In this document: piece by piece, positions 10,871 through 22,014 of the stretch | How the letters are laid out: the number at the start of each line of letters is the position of its first letter | Position numbering within the stretch: the stretch's first letter is position 1 | Source: Panopea generosa | Lineage: Eukaryota > Mollusca > Bivalvia > Adapedonta > Hiatellidae | Assembly: GCA_029582155.1 (NCBI GenBank) | Contig: CM055895.1 | Span: forward strand, 17,660,787 to 17,724,786 | Direction of reading: 5' to 3' | DNA: 64,000 nucleotides | The notes under the pieces: generated by a model | What the model saw: the letters and a program-made list of their open reading frames with translations, nothing else | The model's database searches: none | Told to the model about the DNA's origin: nothing | Program-made: the position numbers and the translations under genes

Positions 10871-11253
10871 CTGAAATCACAAGTAAAAACTTAAATGCAA
10901 ATAAGATAACCCACTAATATTTTTGTAAATTTTGGTGTTGTTAAACAGATATTTGATAATTGATTTTCAATTAAAACCTTTACATCAATCATTACTGACT
11001 GCAAGTCTAGTAACACATGCTGTATCAATAAGGTGAATATTTGTATCAAGCTATATCAAATTCGTTACAGGGATTAAGATCATTTGGAGCAGTCAGCAGA
11101 CACTGTGCTAATTTGAACTTTAAACTGTATGACCTATACTTGATCTAATACTTGAAAGGATACACAGTTTTGTATGATGCTATTCTTATATCATAAAACA
11201 GAAGATAAAAACTGAGAAAAAAGTTTATAAGAAATATTTTGTTTTAATTATAC

Positions 11254-11316
11254 CTGGATGACTTCAGATAGTGCCTGATCAGAGCTAACTACCAGTACAT
11301 AGTCAGTTGGCACTAC
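11254..11316 (-). CDS. microexon, unit 2 (VVPTDY type)
   Basis: 63-bp candidate exon, phase 0. The acceptor is ATATTACAG before GTAGTGCC; the donor is ATCCAG then GTATAA. The peptide starts VVPTDYVLVV and ends ALSEVIQ, with S-S-D-Q between. It resembles the EAPTQQ exon position by position (P-T, hydrophobic core, S-x-D/N-Q-A, I-Q), pointing to old exon duplication. Confidence 0.55.
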
Positions 11317-11344
11317 CTGTAATATATGCAAATATTTACTTCTT

Positions 11345-11545
11345 TAAACCTATATAAGGGTTTCTCCATGACCTAGTGGTCTAATGCGCTGTTTCAAGAT
11401 CATTGACCTCTCACAGCTTAGGTCAAAGGTTCGAGATCCACTTACTCCAAACACTTCAATAGAGGAATTTTGCCAGTTACTTGTGGAAGAACAGCGCTTA
11501 TACTCGGATTCATTATGAGGTCTTCTACCACCAATAAAACTGGAT
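11345..11545 (+). repeat. tRNA-derived SINE (family D)
   Basis: tRNA-like head: A-box-like TGACCTAGTGGTCTAATGCG and B-box-like AAAGGTTCGAGATCC, 50-60 bp apart. The body ends near CCACCAATAAAACTGG. A diverged copy lies at 18330-18530 in unit 3, where the B box is damaged. Confidence 0.7.
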
Positions 11546-11973
11546 AAGCTATATATAGCCTAAAATGTGTTAAAAATAGCTTTGGTGCTATTGCCTTTGC
11601 ATTATTTATGTTACATAAATGCTTCAGGAACTTTTAACCTATGGTTGATTTTTATTCTATAAATAATTTATAACGATTAAATGACAAAACAAGACCATGT
11701 ATCAATTTTTTAAACTGAGTCTAATTATTTGTCATAATGCAACACCATGAACTGTTGTCATATTTATCTTGATCTTGGACTCATTATCCAAAAGGCTACA
11801 GAGGTAATTGTCAGTATATTTATGTATAAAAGTCCATATTAATTGTTTTGAGGCATTTCAATAAAGATAGTTAGTCAACATATTTTTTCTCCATTGGTAC
11901 TTGTATTGTTTTATTTACTAAAAATAACTGTGAATGTATGAAATGAGATTATTAAAATACAACTTTATTTTAC

Positions 11974-12033
11974 CTGGGTGATCCTATCTGGTGTAAGACC
12001 AGGACTGACAGCAACATGCTGATTTGGCACTAC
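11974..12033 (-). CDS. microexon, unit 2 (VVPNQH type)
   Basis: 60-bp candidate exon, phase 0. The acceptor is GATTGTAG before GTAGTGCC; the donor is ACCCAG then GTAAAA. It encodes VVPNQHVAVSPGLTPDRITQ. The unit 3 copy (18959-19018) differs by two amino-acid-changing bases, one of which turns the last CAG into CCG and weakens the donor context. Confidence 0.55.
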
Positions 12034-12359
12034 CTACAATCGACAAAAGTTGTATAGATCTATTACATTATTGAAATTGTAAAAAATATTCATACATTAG
12101 TTACATTTAAATAAAATTAGTCCAATCAATCAGACATTTGAAATGCTATTGCAGCCTCATCAAAATTTGATAGATTATAATAATATAATTACACAATGTC
12201 ATTCACACACAAATTCAGTGAATCCTGGGCAATTGAATAGAACTGATGACACAGCTCTGTAAACAACGACAAAAAGTGTTCCTTTAAAGAAAAACATATT
12301 GTAGAATGTGAGAAGATATATGTAATTGTATTGTTTAAATGCAACTCTATATTACCTAC

Positions 12360-12407
12360 AGGTGCAATTCCTGGAAAAGGATCTACAGCAAACTGTGTTG
12401 GCACTAC
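12360..12407 (-). CDS. microexon, unit 2 (VVPTQF type)
   Basis: 48-bp candidate exon, phase 0, encoding VVPTQFAVDPFPGIAP. The acceptor is TTGTAG before GTAGTGCC. The donor is either GTAGGT (keeps frame) or GTAATA 4 bp later (better consensus, breaks frame into the next exon). If the intron were retained, the frame would run on to 12189. Confidence 0.5.
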
Positions 12408-12539
12408 CTACAATCACGGCAAGTGAATATTTCATGATATCAACTTATTTGTGTGCTAACATATTAAAGTTTTGTATGATATTGTAATGTCTTTATTTTT
12501 TTTGTCCAAAGCAATATTTAATTGTGTTATTAATGTTTG

Positions 12540-12815
12540 TTTGAATATTTAGCATCATTATTATGCCACTGATGGCTAACAGACGATCAGTTAAGCTAAC
12601 AACTTGGTTCCTGGAAGGTTAACCAGTACCAGTGCTTGACACACCCAATCTCTGCAAGCAACTGACAACTTTCCTACTTCAGCATCAGTAACAAATGACA
12701 ATATATACCAATCATCACTGAGACGGTGACTGTGTGGTGATTTGAACTATGACAATGAAATGATAGTCAGACATGCTACTGACTGAGCTAACCGGGCACA
12801 GCTATTGATGGAATC
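12540..12815 (-). repeat. tRNA-derived SINE (family A), unit 2 copy
   Basis: Colinear copy of the SINE at 2615-2890 with the same orientation and insertion point, so it predates the unit duplication. Confidence 0.85.
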
Positions 12816-13099
12816 TAAAATGATATACATACCATTTAATGTATTTAAGTGTATTCATTTCATTTTTAATGGATATTCTTTATCTTACAATGGTTACCCT
12901 AAATAATAACAGATTATTTCTTTTAAACAATTGTAAAGTATTCTCAGTGACTCTCCTGTCATTCTTTTTAAACTCTATTTATAAGAATTTATTTTAACAA
13001 TTAAACTACCATTATAGTTGTGCTCATCAGAAAAAAACAACAACACAATGACAGGATCTGAAAACATAAATTACAATGGATACAATTAAACCATTTTCA

Positions 13100-13225
13100 A
13101 AGATTGGTAGAATGTGTGGGGGGGGGGGGGGGGGGGGGGGTGAGTCAAATGGATAGAGTGTTGACTTCTCATGCCTGAGGTTGCGGGTTTAATCCCCCGC
13201 TTGATGCCTCTCATAAAACAGTTAC
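13100..13225 (+). repeat. SINE family B remnant with poly-G insertion
   Basis: A run of about 25 G at 13116-13140 replaces part of the SINE head. The B-box part GCGGGTTTAATCCCC follows at about 13182. The 3' body seen at 3265-3360 is deleted. Confidence 0.7.
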
Positions 13226-13583
13226 TCACCAGCACAGTTGGCTATATAATGATTCAAACTCTTTACCCATTGACTGAAAGTGTGACACATTACCCACTTA
13301 GTGCGACATATTGCAATTTCTTGAAAGCCTTGTAAAGATTTTTTATTTTGCTTCTTTGGAGACAACAAATCGGATTTAAAATAATTAAAAAGCTGTGCAT
13401 AAACACCTTATTTATGAGCTTAGTTACCAACCAAGATATTAACCCTGCAGTGGACGGATGTACACACACCCTTAGTATAATATTCTTTATTAAATTATCA
13501 ACCAGACCATACATTGATTTATTGACATGCAATTTAAAACTAAGGCTAATATAGTCAATTAGTATACAAAACACTTGGTGTGT

Positions 13584-13586
13584 TTG

Positions 13587-13624
<38 letters not shown>

Positions 13625-13860
13625 GTGTGTGTGTTTGTGTGTGTGTGTGGGGGGGGGGGGCGGGTTAGTAGTATGAGAGCACTGAATCTATGTTCGATAG
13701 GGGTGGGGGTGCTGGAGTTCAATCCTCAGCCACGACTATGTGTGGTGTCTTTGAGTAAGACGCTTTTCCCGCATATGCTTATTACTGGTTCTACCAAGGA
13801 AGAGCGTGATTTGTCAAAGTTGTAAACTGGTACCAAGTTTCACAATTGTAGCCTAGTAAA
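13584..13860 (+). repeat. GT/G microsatellite plus SINE family C, unit 2 copy
   Basis: About 75 bases of GT repeat and G tract, then the family C body (GTGTCTTTGAGTAAGACGC, ACTGGTTCTACCAAGGAAG). Colinear with 3779-4015. Confidence 0.75.
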
Positions 13861-14559
13861 ATTAATAAGTTTGAACTAAACTCTAGTTTACATGTACATG
13901 ATTGACTTAAACAAAACATAAACTAAGAGTATCACATGTACCTGCGTTTACATCCAACCACTAATTCCATGTAAAAGACATTATTATTACCGAAAGCATT
14001 AACATTTCATGTTTACTGTCAATCTTGGATTTTAGCAGTAAATAGAAAAAATCCGAGTATTCCGAATGTTACAAGTTGAGCATGCGCATTGACAGGGAAC
14101 CTTCTTGATATGTAGCCTCTACCCACCGAATCAAACTTACTGCCTAAGCACAAAGGAAGAGGCTATTTATCAAGAAGGTTCCCCTGTCACTGCGCATGAT
14201 CAATATTTTTTCATATTAGCAATATCTCTCCTGCGAATATGAAAAACTCAAACCTTCATTTTTGAAGAGTATTGAACCTTCTTGACGTTTATCTGTTTAT
14301 ATTACATTTTTCTACATTGTGAAGGAAAAATGATATTCTCTTGACGAATATACATTATATTTTTCTACATTGTGAAGGAGAAATAACATTTAGACATTGA
14401 TTGGTAGGTGTTTTTAGTTCAGAGTTCTGTAAATATCATAATAATGTGACTTTAAAATTTGGTTTTACCAGTGGGAGTTTGTTATTTTTAGGTTTTTATG
14501 AGTATAACAATGTAAATCGATAACTTATATACCTTCATTACAAAAAATAATACCCCCCA

Positions 14560-14566
14560 TCCTCCC

Positions 14567-14611
<45 letters not shown>

Positions 14612-16335
14612 TGTATATGGAACTGCCATTTTAAGAGTTTAAAAGCAAAAACATCAAAATAATACACCGCATTAAAATGCACCCCACCCACAAACAGACC
14701 TATAACAATATACTGCAGTCTCAACAAACGTTTATCTTCGAGTTAAAATGACAGTGATGGTTTCTATTTATATTTATTAAAGAGTGGTTTAAAACATTAA
14801 ATATTGTTCTGTAACATCTGTGTATCAATATTAATCATGGTTTTTATTGTAGAAATTGTAAATACAGAAAAGAGGTAATACTTTTTTAGCTTTACACAGG
14901 AAGTCTATCAGGGAGAAAGTCTTTGTAGTACAAGAAAGTACAAACTCCTCCAAGGAGTGAGATGTCAGTTCAAGTCTGACCTTTGGACAAATTGATAGGC
15001 TTCCATTACTTTTTCATAGTGATATATAATAAAGGCTTTCAATTGTGCAATGATGTGGACTTTGGTTAAAATATTTGGTATGAAATATGGCTTATTTATA
15101 CAAATAAGACAATCATTAAGCAAAGTTTAACTTATAAACTTTTTAAACCCTATTTAGTTTCCATTCAGTAAGGCAAATTGAAATGAAAATAAAGAATATT
15201 GAAATACTTGCATACAATCATTCAGTCTGTATGTCAACTATATATATAGTGTGTTATTGTCTGCCACTTCACTTCAATTATTAATTATTGTATATTTTTT
15301 TTTGATAATGTAAAACTTAAACCCAAAATAATACTGGTGTGTATAGCATGCTATAAGTACAAGCATTTAGTTATTTAAGATTTCGAGATACTAATTAGTT
15401 TGAACTTTTGATATATGACACTGTCAAAGGTTCACGTACAGCAGGCCAAAAATAGAATAAGTAACATATTTTATGGTCATTTAGTGAAGAGAGTGGACAT
15501 CTGATATATATAAAATCGTGTGTTATGTGTTAATGATGTGCGATGTTGAAACAATAGAAGCTGCATTTCGTTTCTTTATGAAAATCAATTGAATTTGGGT
15601 AGTGCTAAAAGTACCATTTGCATTTCATTGGCACCATGATGTTGCTTTGATTTTAGCTTGTAGGACATTACATTTCATGGGATGCTTACTGTAGCCTAGG
15701 TAGCCATAAAGATGTGCACAACTGTGCTTATTCAACAGGATTTGGAGCAAAGACACTATTCAAACAATGACATTAAATTGGTAGCTAGATACTTCTTTTT
15801 TTTTTAATATAAAAAATACATCATCATAGTTATTCTTTCATCTTAAATAATTTGAAAATATATTGCAAATTATACAATTTTGAGTTTTCATTGAAAGATG
15901 AAAAACATTCTCTAGTCTAGTTCGGACTTCAGACATTAATCTAGCCTGTTTTTCATCACTGGATCAAACTCAAAATTATGCTACCATTCCTGAAATAAAC
16001 ACAAACTTACTTACTAATATAAGCATTTTTCACTATCCTCATTTCATTAATTCAAAACTGATTTACAATACGTAGTATGAAGCCTCCAACAGATATCCTT
16101 ATTTGGGATTGAACCAACATCTTCCATCTTAAAGACAGATGTACTTCATTGTACTATAAGGATGCATTTTGAAGCTGCATTAAACTTACACTGTACATTA
16201 ATTATGATAGTTCAAATTCCTGATTTATTTTTAAAAATGTTTGCTTTTAATTATCAATTTTGTAAAAATTAAATCGTCGCCATTAAGCAAACTTGAATAA
16301 ACCGACAATTGGAAAACTTTTTTTCAATAATTTTA
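14560..16335. other. non-coding interior of unit 3
   Basis: A CA microsatellite at 14569-14607, then AT-rich sequence colinear with 4660-6310, including the tRNA-like patch at about 14905-15000 and the dispersed repeat at about 15830-16190. No exon seen. Confidence 0.6.
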
Positions 16336-16339
16336 CACT

Positions 16340-17715
16340 CTTTTTACATTGACACACATACACATACAGGTATGAAGAGGTACATGTACATAGGTAAGAG
16401 AAGTAAACTTACCTCGAAACACATACACTCCTTGTACATAGGTATGAGGAGAGATAATCTTACCCCAACACACATACACTCCTCATACATTGGTTTGAGG
16501 AGAGAGAATCTTACCCCAACACACATACACTCTTCATACACAGGTGTCAGGTTAGTAAAGCTTACCTTGACACAAATACACTCTTCATACACAGGTGTCA
16601 GGTTAGTAAAGCTTACCTTGACACACATACACAGGTGTCAGGTGAGTGAAACTTACCTTGAAACATATACACTCTTCATAAACAGGTACCAGGTGAGTGA
16701 AACTTACCTTGGCACACATACACTCTTCATAAACAGGTACCAGGTGAGTGAAACTTACTGTGACACACATACACAGGTGTCACGTGAGTGAAACTTACCT
16801 TGACACATGTACACTCTTCATACACGGGTACCAGGTGAGTGAAACTTACCTTGACACACATACACTCTTCATAAACAGGTAACAGGTGAGTGAAACTTAC
16901 CTTGGCACACATACACTCTTCATAAACAGGTACCGGGTGAGTGAATCTTACTGTGACACACATACACAGGTGGCAGGTGAGTAAAACTTACCTTGACACA
17001 TATACACTCTTCATACATGGGTACCGGGTGAGTGAAACTTACCTTGACACATATACACTCTTTATACACATGTGTCAGGTTAGTAAAGCTTACTTTGACA
17101 CACATATACTCTTCATACACTGATGTCAGGTTAGTAAAACTTACCTTGACACACATACTCTTCATGCACAGGTGTCAGGTTAGTAAAACTTACCTTGACA
17201 CACATACACTCTTCATACACAGGTGTCAGGTGAGTGAAACTTACCTTGACACACGTACACTCTTCATAAACAGGTACCAGGTGAGAGAAACTTACCTTGG
17301 CACACATACACTCTTCATAAACAGGTACCAGGTGAGTGAAACTTACTGTGACACACATACACAAGTGTCAGGTGAGTGAAACTTACCTTGACACATATAC
17401 ACTCTTCATACACGGGTACCAGGTGGGTGAAACTTACCTTGACACACATACACTCTTCATAAACAGGTACCAGGTGAGTGAAAATTACCTTGGCACACAT
17501 ACACTCTTCATAAACAGGTACCGGGTGAGTGAATCTTACTGTGACACACATACACAGGTGTCAGGTGAGTGAAACTTACCTTGACACATATACACTCTTC
17601 ATACACGGGTACCAGGTGAGTGAAACTTACCTTGACACATATACACTCTTCATAAACAGGTGCCAGGTAAGTAAAACTTACCTTGACACACATACACTCT
17701 TCATACACAGGTGTC
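16340..17715. repeat. 51-bp array, fused type 1 and type 2
   Basis: About four type 1 units (GGTATGAGGAGAG spacer), then about 24 type 2 units (CAGGTGAGTGAAACTTACCT). It carries the same double splice-donor motif as 8710-10765. The switch near 16515-16535 is consistent with unequal recombination between the two types through their shared core. Confidence 0.95.
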
Positions 17716-17783
17716 AGTTGAGTTTAACTTACCATGGCACACAAACATCAACTTAATTTACTAAATATATATTTAAATTATAC

Positions 17784-17846
17784 CTGGATAATATCTTCAT
17801 GTGCCTGATTAGGACTTAATTCAACTAGTTGCTGAGTTGGTGCTAC
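17784..17846 (-). CDS. microexon, unit 3 (VAPTQQ type)
   Basis: 63-bp candidate exon, phase 0. The acceptor is GAATTCAG before GTAGCACC; the donor is ATCCAG then GTATAA. The peptide begins VAPTQQLVELSPNQ and ends EDIIQ. Confidence 0.55.
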
Positions 17847-18230
17847 CTGAATTCACCAGTAAAAACTTAGGTGCAAATAAGATAACCCACTAATATTTTT
17901 GTAAATTTTGGTGTTGTTAAACAGACATTTGATCATTGATTTTCAATTAAAACCTTAACATCAATCATTACTGACTGCAAGTCTAGTAACACATGCTGTA
18001 TCAATGAGGTGAATATTTGTATCAAGCTATATCTAATCAGTTTCAGGGATTTAGATCATTTGGAGCAGTCAGCAGACACTGTTCTAACTTGAACTTTAAA
18101 CTGTATGACCTAGACTTTATCTAATACTTGAAAGGACACACAGTTTTGTATGATGCTATTCTTCTATCAATGCAACAGAAGATAAAAACAGAGAAAAAAG
18201 GTTATAAGAAATATATTGTTTTAATTATAC

Positions 18231-18293
18231 CTGGATAACTTCAGACAGTGCCTGATCAGGGCTAACTACCAGTACATGGTCAGTTGGCACTGC
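18231..18293 (-). CDS. microexon, unit 3 (AVPTDH type)
   Basis: 63-bp candidate exon, phase 0. The acceptor is ATTACAG before GCAGTGCC; the donor is ATCCAG then GTATAA. The peptide begins AVPTDHVLVVSPDQ and ends SEVIQ. Against unit 2 there are five base changes, three replacing an amino acid. Confidence 0.55.
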
Positions 18294-18329
18294 CTGTAAT
18301 AGATGCAATTATTTGCTTCTTTAAACCTA

Positions 18330-18530
18330 CATAAGGGTTTCTCCATGACCTAGTGGTCTCAAGCGCTGTCTCAAGATCATTGACCTCTTACAGCTAAAGT
18401 CATATTTTGGAGATCCTCTTGCTCAAAAAAATTTAATAGAGGAAGTTTGCCAGTTACTTGTGGAAGGACAGTGCTTCTACTCGGATTCATTATGAGGTCT
18501 TCTACCACCAATAAAACTGGATAAGCCATA
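18330..18530 (+). repeat. tRNA-derived SINE (family D), unit 3 copy
   Basis: Colinear with 11345-11545. The B-box region now reads CATATTTTGGAGATCC, so the internal promoter is lost. Confidence 0.65.
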
Positions 18531-18958
18531 TATAGCCTGAAATGTGTTAAAAATAGCTTTGGTGCTATTGCCTTTGCATTATTTATGTTACATAAATGCT
18601 TCAGGAACTTTTAACCTATGGTTGATTTTTATTCTATAAATAATTTATAACGATTAAATGACAAAACAAGACTATGAATCAATTTTTTAACTGAGTCTGA
18701 TTATTTGTCATAATGCAACACCATGGACTGTTGTCATATTTATCTTGATCTTGGATTCATTATCCAAAAGGCTTCAGAGGTAATTGTCAGTATATTTATG
18801 TATAAAAGTTGCAAGTGCATATTAATTGTTTTGAGGCATTTTAACAAAGAATAGTTAGTCAACATATTTTTTTCTCCATTGGTACTTGTATTGTTTTATT
18901 TACTAAAAATAACTGTGAATGTATGAAATGAGATTATTAAAATACAACTTTATTTTAC

Positions 18959-19018
18959 CGGGGTGATCCTATCTGGTGTAAGACCAGGACTGACAGCAAC
19001 ATGCTGATTTGGCAATAC
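18959..19018 (-). CDS. microexon, unit 3 (VLPNQH type)
   Basis: 60-bp candidate exon, phase 0, encoding VLPNQHVAVSPGLTPDRITP. The acceptor is GATTGTAG before GTATTGCC. The donor context is CCCCG then GTAAAA, weaker than in unit 2 because the final CAG became CCG. Confidence 0.5.
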
Positions 19019-19366
19019 CTACAATCAACAAAATTTATTGTTAGCTAAGTTGTATAGATCTATTACATTATTGAAATTGTAAAACTTATTTATACATTAG
19101 TTACATTTTAATAAAATTAGTCCAATCAATCAGACATTTGAAACGCTATTGCAGTCTCATCAAAATTTGATAGATTATAATAATATAATTACACAATGTC
19201 ATTCACACACAAATTCAGTGAATCCTGGGCAATTGAATAGAACTGATGACACAGCTCTGTAAACAACGACAAAAAGTGTTACTGTTTCCTTTAAAGAAAA
19301 ACGTATTGTACAATGTGGGAAGATATATGTAATTGTATTGTTTAAATGCAATTCTATATTACCTAC

Positions 19367-19414
19367 AGGTGCAATTCTTGGAAAAGGATCTACAGCAAAC
19401 TGTGTTGGCACTAC
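19367..19414 (-). CDS. microexon, unit 3 (VVPTQF type)
   Basis: 48-bp candidate exon, phase 0, encoding VVPTQFAVDPFPRIAP. It is the most upstream member of the microexon series in transcript order, and the first one left of the SINE-derived satellite. It differs from unit 2 by one replacement (G/R). The same donor ambiguity applies. Confidence 0.5.
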
Positions 19415-19549
19415 CTACAATCACAGCAAGTGAATATTTCATGATATCAACTTATTTGTGTGCTATTATATTAATGTTTTGTATGATATTGTAATGTTTT
19501 TATTTTTTTTGTCCAAAGCAATATTTGATTGTGTTATTAATGTTTGTTT

Positions 19550-19815
19550 GAATATTTAGCATCATTATTATGCCACTGATGGCTAACAGACGATCAGTTA
19601 AGCTAACAACTTGGTTCCTGGAAGGTTAACCGGTACCAGTGCTTGACACACCCCATCTTTGCAAGCAACTGACAACTTTCCTACTTCAGCATCAGTAACA
19701 AATGATAATATATATCAATCATCACTGAGACGGTGACTGTGTGGTGATTTGAACTATGACAATGAAATGATAGTCAGACGTGCTACTGACTGAGCTAACC
19801 GGGCACAGCTATTGG
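19550..19815 (-). repeat. tRNA-derived SINE (family A), unit 3 copy
   Basis: Third colinear copy of the SINE at 2615-2890. Confidence 0.85.
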
Positions 19816-20112
19816 TGGAATCTAAAATGATATACATACCATTTAATGTATTTAAGTGTATTCATTTCATTTTTAATGGATATTCTTTATCTTACAATGG
19901 TAACCCTAAATAATAACACATTATTTCTTTTAAACAATTGTAAAGTATTCTCAGTGACTATCCTGTCATTCTTTATAAACTCTATTTATAAGATTTATTT
20001 TAACAATTAAACTACCATTATAGTTGTGTTCATCAGAAAAAAAATAAACACAATGACAGGCACTGAAAACATAAATTACAATGGATACAATTAAACCATT
20101 TTCAAATATTGG

Positions 20113-20215
20113 TAGAATGTGGGGCGGAAGTCAAATGGATAGAGTGTTGGCTGCTCATACCTGAGGTTGCGGGTTTAATCCCCAGCTCGATCAGATGCCT
20201 CTCATAAAACAGTTA
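20113..20215 (+). repeat. SINE family B, unit 3 copy (3' truncated)
   Basis: The head GCGGAAGTCAAATGGATAGA and B box GCGGGTTTAATCCCC are intact. The body is deleted at the same point as in unit 2 (CTCATAAAACAGTTACTCA). Confidence 0.65.
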
Positions 20216-20559
20216 CTCATCATCACAGTTGGCTATATAATGATTCAAACTCTTAACACTTTGATTGAAAGTCTGACAAATTACCCACTTAGTGTGACAT
20301 ATTGCAATTTCTTGAAAGCCTTGTAAAGATTTTTATTTTGCTTCTCTGGAGACAACAAATCGAATGTCAAAATAATTAAAAACCTGTGCATAAACACCTT
20401 ATTTATGAGCTTAGTTACCAACCAAGATATTAACCCTACTGTGGACGGATGTACACACACCTTTAGTATTATATTCTTTATTAAATTATCAACCAGACCA
20501 TACATTGATTTATTGACATGAAATTTGAAACTAAGGCTATTATAGTATACTAAACACTT

Positions 20560-20810
20560 GGTGTGTTTGTTGTGTGTGTGTGTGTGTGTGGGGGGGGGGG
20601 GGGGTGGGGGGGGGAGTATTAGAGCACTGAATCTATGTTCGATGGGGTTGCGGGGTGTAGGGGGGGGGGGCTGGTGTTCGATCCTCCGCCACGACTATGT
20701 GTGGTGTCCTTGAGTAAGATGCTTTTCCCGCATATGCTTAGTACTGGTTTTACCAAGGAAGAGCGTGATTTGTAAACTGGTACCAAGTTTCACAATAGTA
20801 GCCTAGTAAA
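20560..20810 (+). repeat. GT/G microsatellite plus SINE family C, unit 3 copy
   Basis: GT run and G tract, then GTTCGATCCTCC and the GTGTCCTTGAGTAAGATGC body. Colinear with 3779-4015. Confidence 0.7.
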
Positions 20811-21114
20811 ATTAATAAGTTTAAACTAAACTCTCGTTTACATGTACATGATTGACTTAAACAAAACATAAACTAAGATTATCACATGTACTGGCGTTTA
20901 CATCCAACCACTAATTCCATGTAAAAGACATTATTATAATTACCGAAAGCATTAACAGTTCGCGTTTACTGTCAATCTTGGATTTTAGCGGTAAATAGAA
21001 AAATCCGAATATTCCGAATGTTCCAAGTTGATCATGCGCATTGACAGGGAACCTTCTTGATATTTAGCCTCTACCAAGCACAGCAGTGCCCGAGAAGTTC
21101 CGAATGCACGTAGT

Positions 21115-21687
21115 CCTGGGCGCGTTTGATTCATTGTCCAGAACATGTTCAAAATATGTTCCAGAACAGTCATCAATCGAACGTAAAGGAACCGAATACG
21201 TGAAACCAAAATGGCGCAGCCAAATCAAATAAATGATTTTTCAAAATAATTGTTATGTAACTTAATATTTGTAAGCATTGGACACTTCCAATGTCAAATG
21301 GTTCATCTAAATTAGTATTGATGAACCACTCACCATTGTTTAAAACTTGCTCAAAGAAAAGAAAAAGACAACACATATGATAGATCTATTCTAAATTGGT
21401 GCTAAATAATGCAGCATCAACTGTAACTATAAACATCACAACCACATTTTTGTTATTTCAATTGATTTTAGGATATAAAAAAACAAAATCACTTGAGATT
21501 GAATCGATCTATAAATTGTTTGATATAGTGCCAGTGTTATAGCAGCAGTGTTTGTGACGTCACTGTTCCGACCACACCTTCTTTTTCAGCGGTACAGCTG
21601 GAACATGTTCCGGACACTGTTCCAATGTATTCGATTGTTGTTCTAGTTGTTCGGATTATCCAGAACCGTGAATCGAACGCGCCCACT
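21115..21687. mobile_element. MITE with GGGCGCGTTTGATTCA terminal repeats
   Basis: GGGCGCGTTTGATTCA at 21118-21133 is repeated inverted at 21669-21684 with one mismatch. Inside, GAACATGTTC-type palindromes occur near both ends. The right tip reads CAGTGGGCGCG when inverted, hAT-like. No coding domain was found inside (short frames only) and no clear target duplication. The insertion lies 43 bp right of unit 3. Confidence 0.6.
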
Positions 21688-21689
21688 GA

Positions 21690-22014
21690 TTACATGCGAC
21701 GCTTACTTTTCACTTGACAAGTCGGTGCAGAAGCAGTGTCGCACCGTTTAGGCCCTCCCAGGGATTTTGAAGATCTAGGGAACATTGACAAGTATAAAGG
21801 CCTAATTTTAGAGATCTGTCCAAAATATAAAAAAAAATAAATAAACAAAAGTATAATTTGTATTATTGATCATAATATACTTTTAAAATGAGATGTTGAC
21901 TGCTTTAGACGGCTTTTGACAGCTTTGACAAACATACATGGGAAGCTAATTGGAACAACATTAGACTTTGACTATAAGTACGTTAAAAAGAACACAGCAG
22001 AGGCGTAGCTGCCT
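21690..22014. other. spacer, nothing recognised
   Basis: Unique-looking sequence with no exon, repeat or RNA signal that I can support. Confidence 0.5.

Larger units (their letters stand above)
4274..14120. mobile_element. inverted-repeat-bounded unit 2 (longest copy)
   Basis: The left end begins at 4274 without its first 8 bases and abuts unit 1 by only 3 bp. The right end is at 14076-14120 (TTGAGCATGCGCATTGACAG to TAGCCTCT). The order is: left terminal repeat with hairpin, about 2 kb non-coding, 51-bp array type 1, MULE transposase debris, microexon, 51-bp array type 2, four microexons, SINEs, right terminal repeat. Outside the 6.5-9.0 kb block it is colinear and highly similar to unit 3. 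Confidence 0.6.
14158..21072. mobile_element. inverted-repeat-bounded unit 3
   Basis: Left end 14158-14203 (AGAGGCTATTTATCAAGAAG to GCATGATCAA); right end 21028-21072 (TTGATCATGCGCATTGACAG to TTTAGCCTCT). It is separated from unit 2 by 37 bp. It is colinear with unit 2 but lacks the block with the MULE relic and the TDGSGL microexon, because its array type 1 passes directly into type 2 near 16515-16535. The subterminal hairpin has one mutated arm. Confidence 0.6.

Noticed and set aside
12189-12404. 71-codon ORF extending the VVPTQF microexon into its intron (also 19199-19411)
   Set aside because: The extension is AT-rich intron sequence after two possible donors, and the shorter exon keeps phase 0 with the next one. 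Intron retention cannot be excluded.
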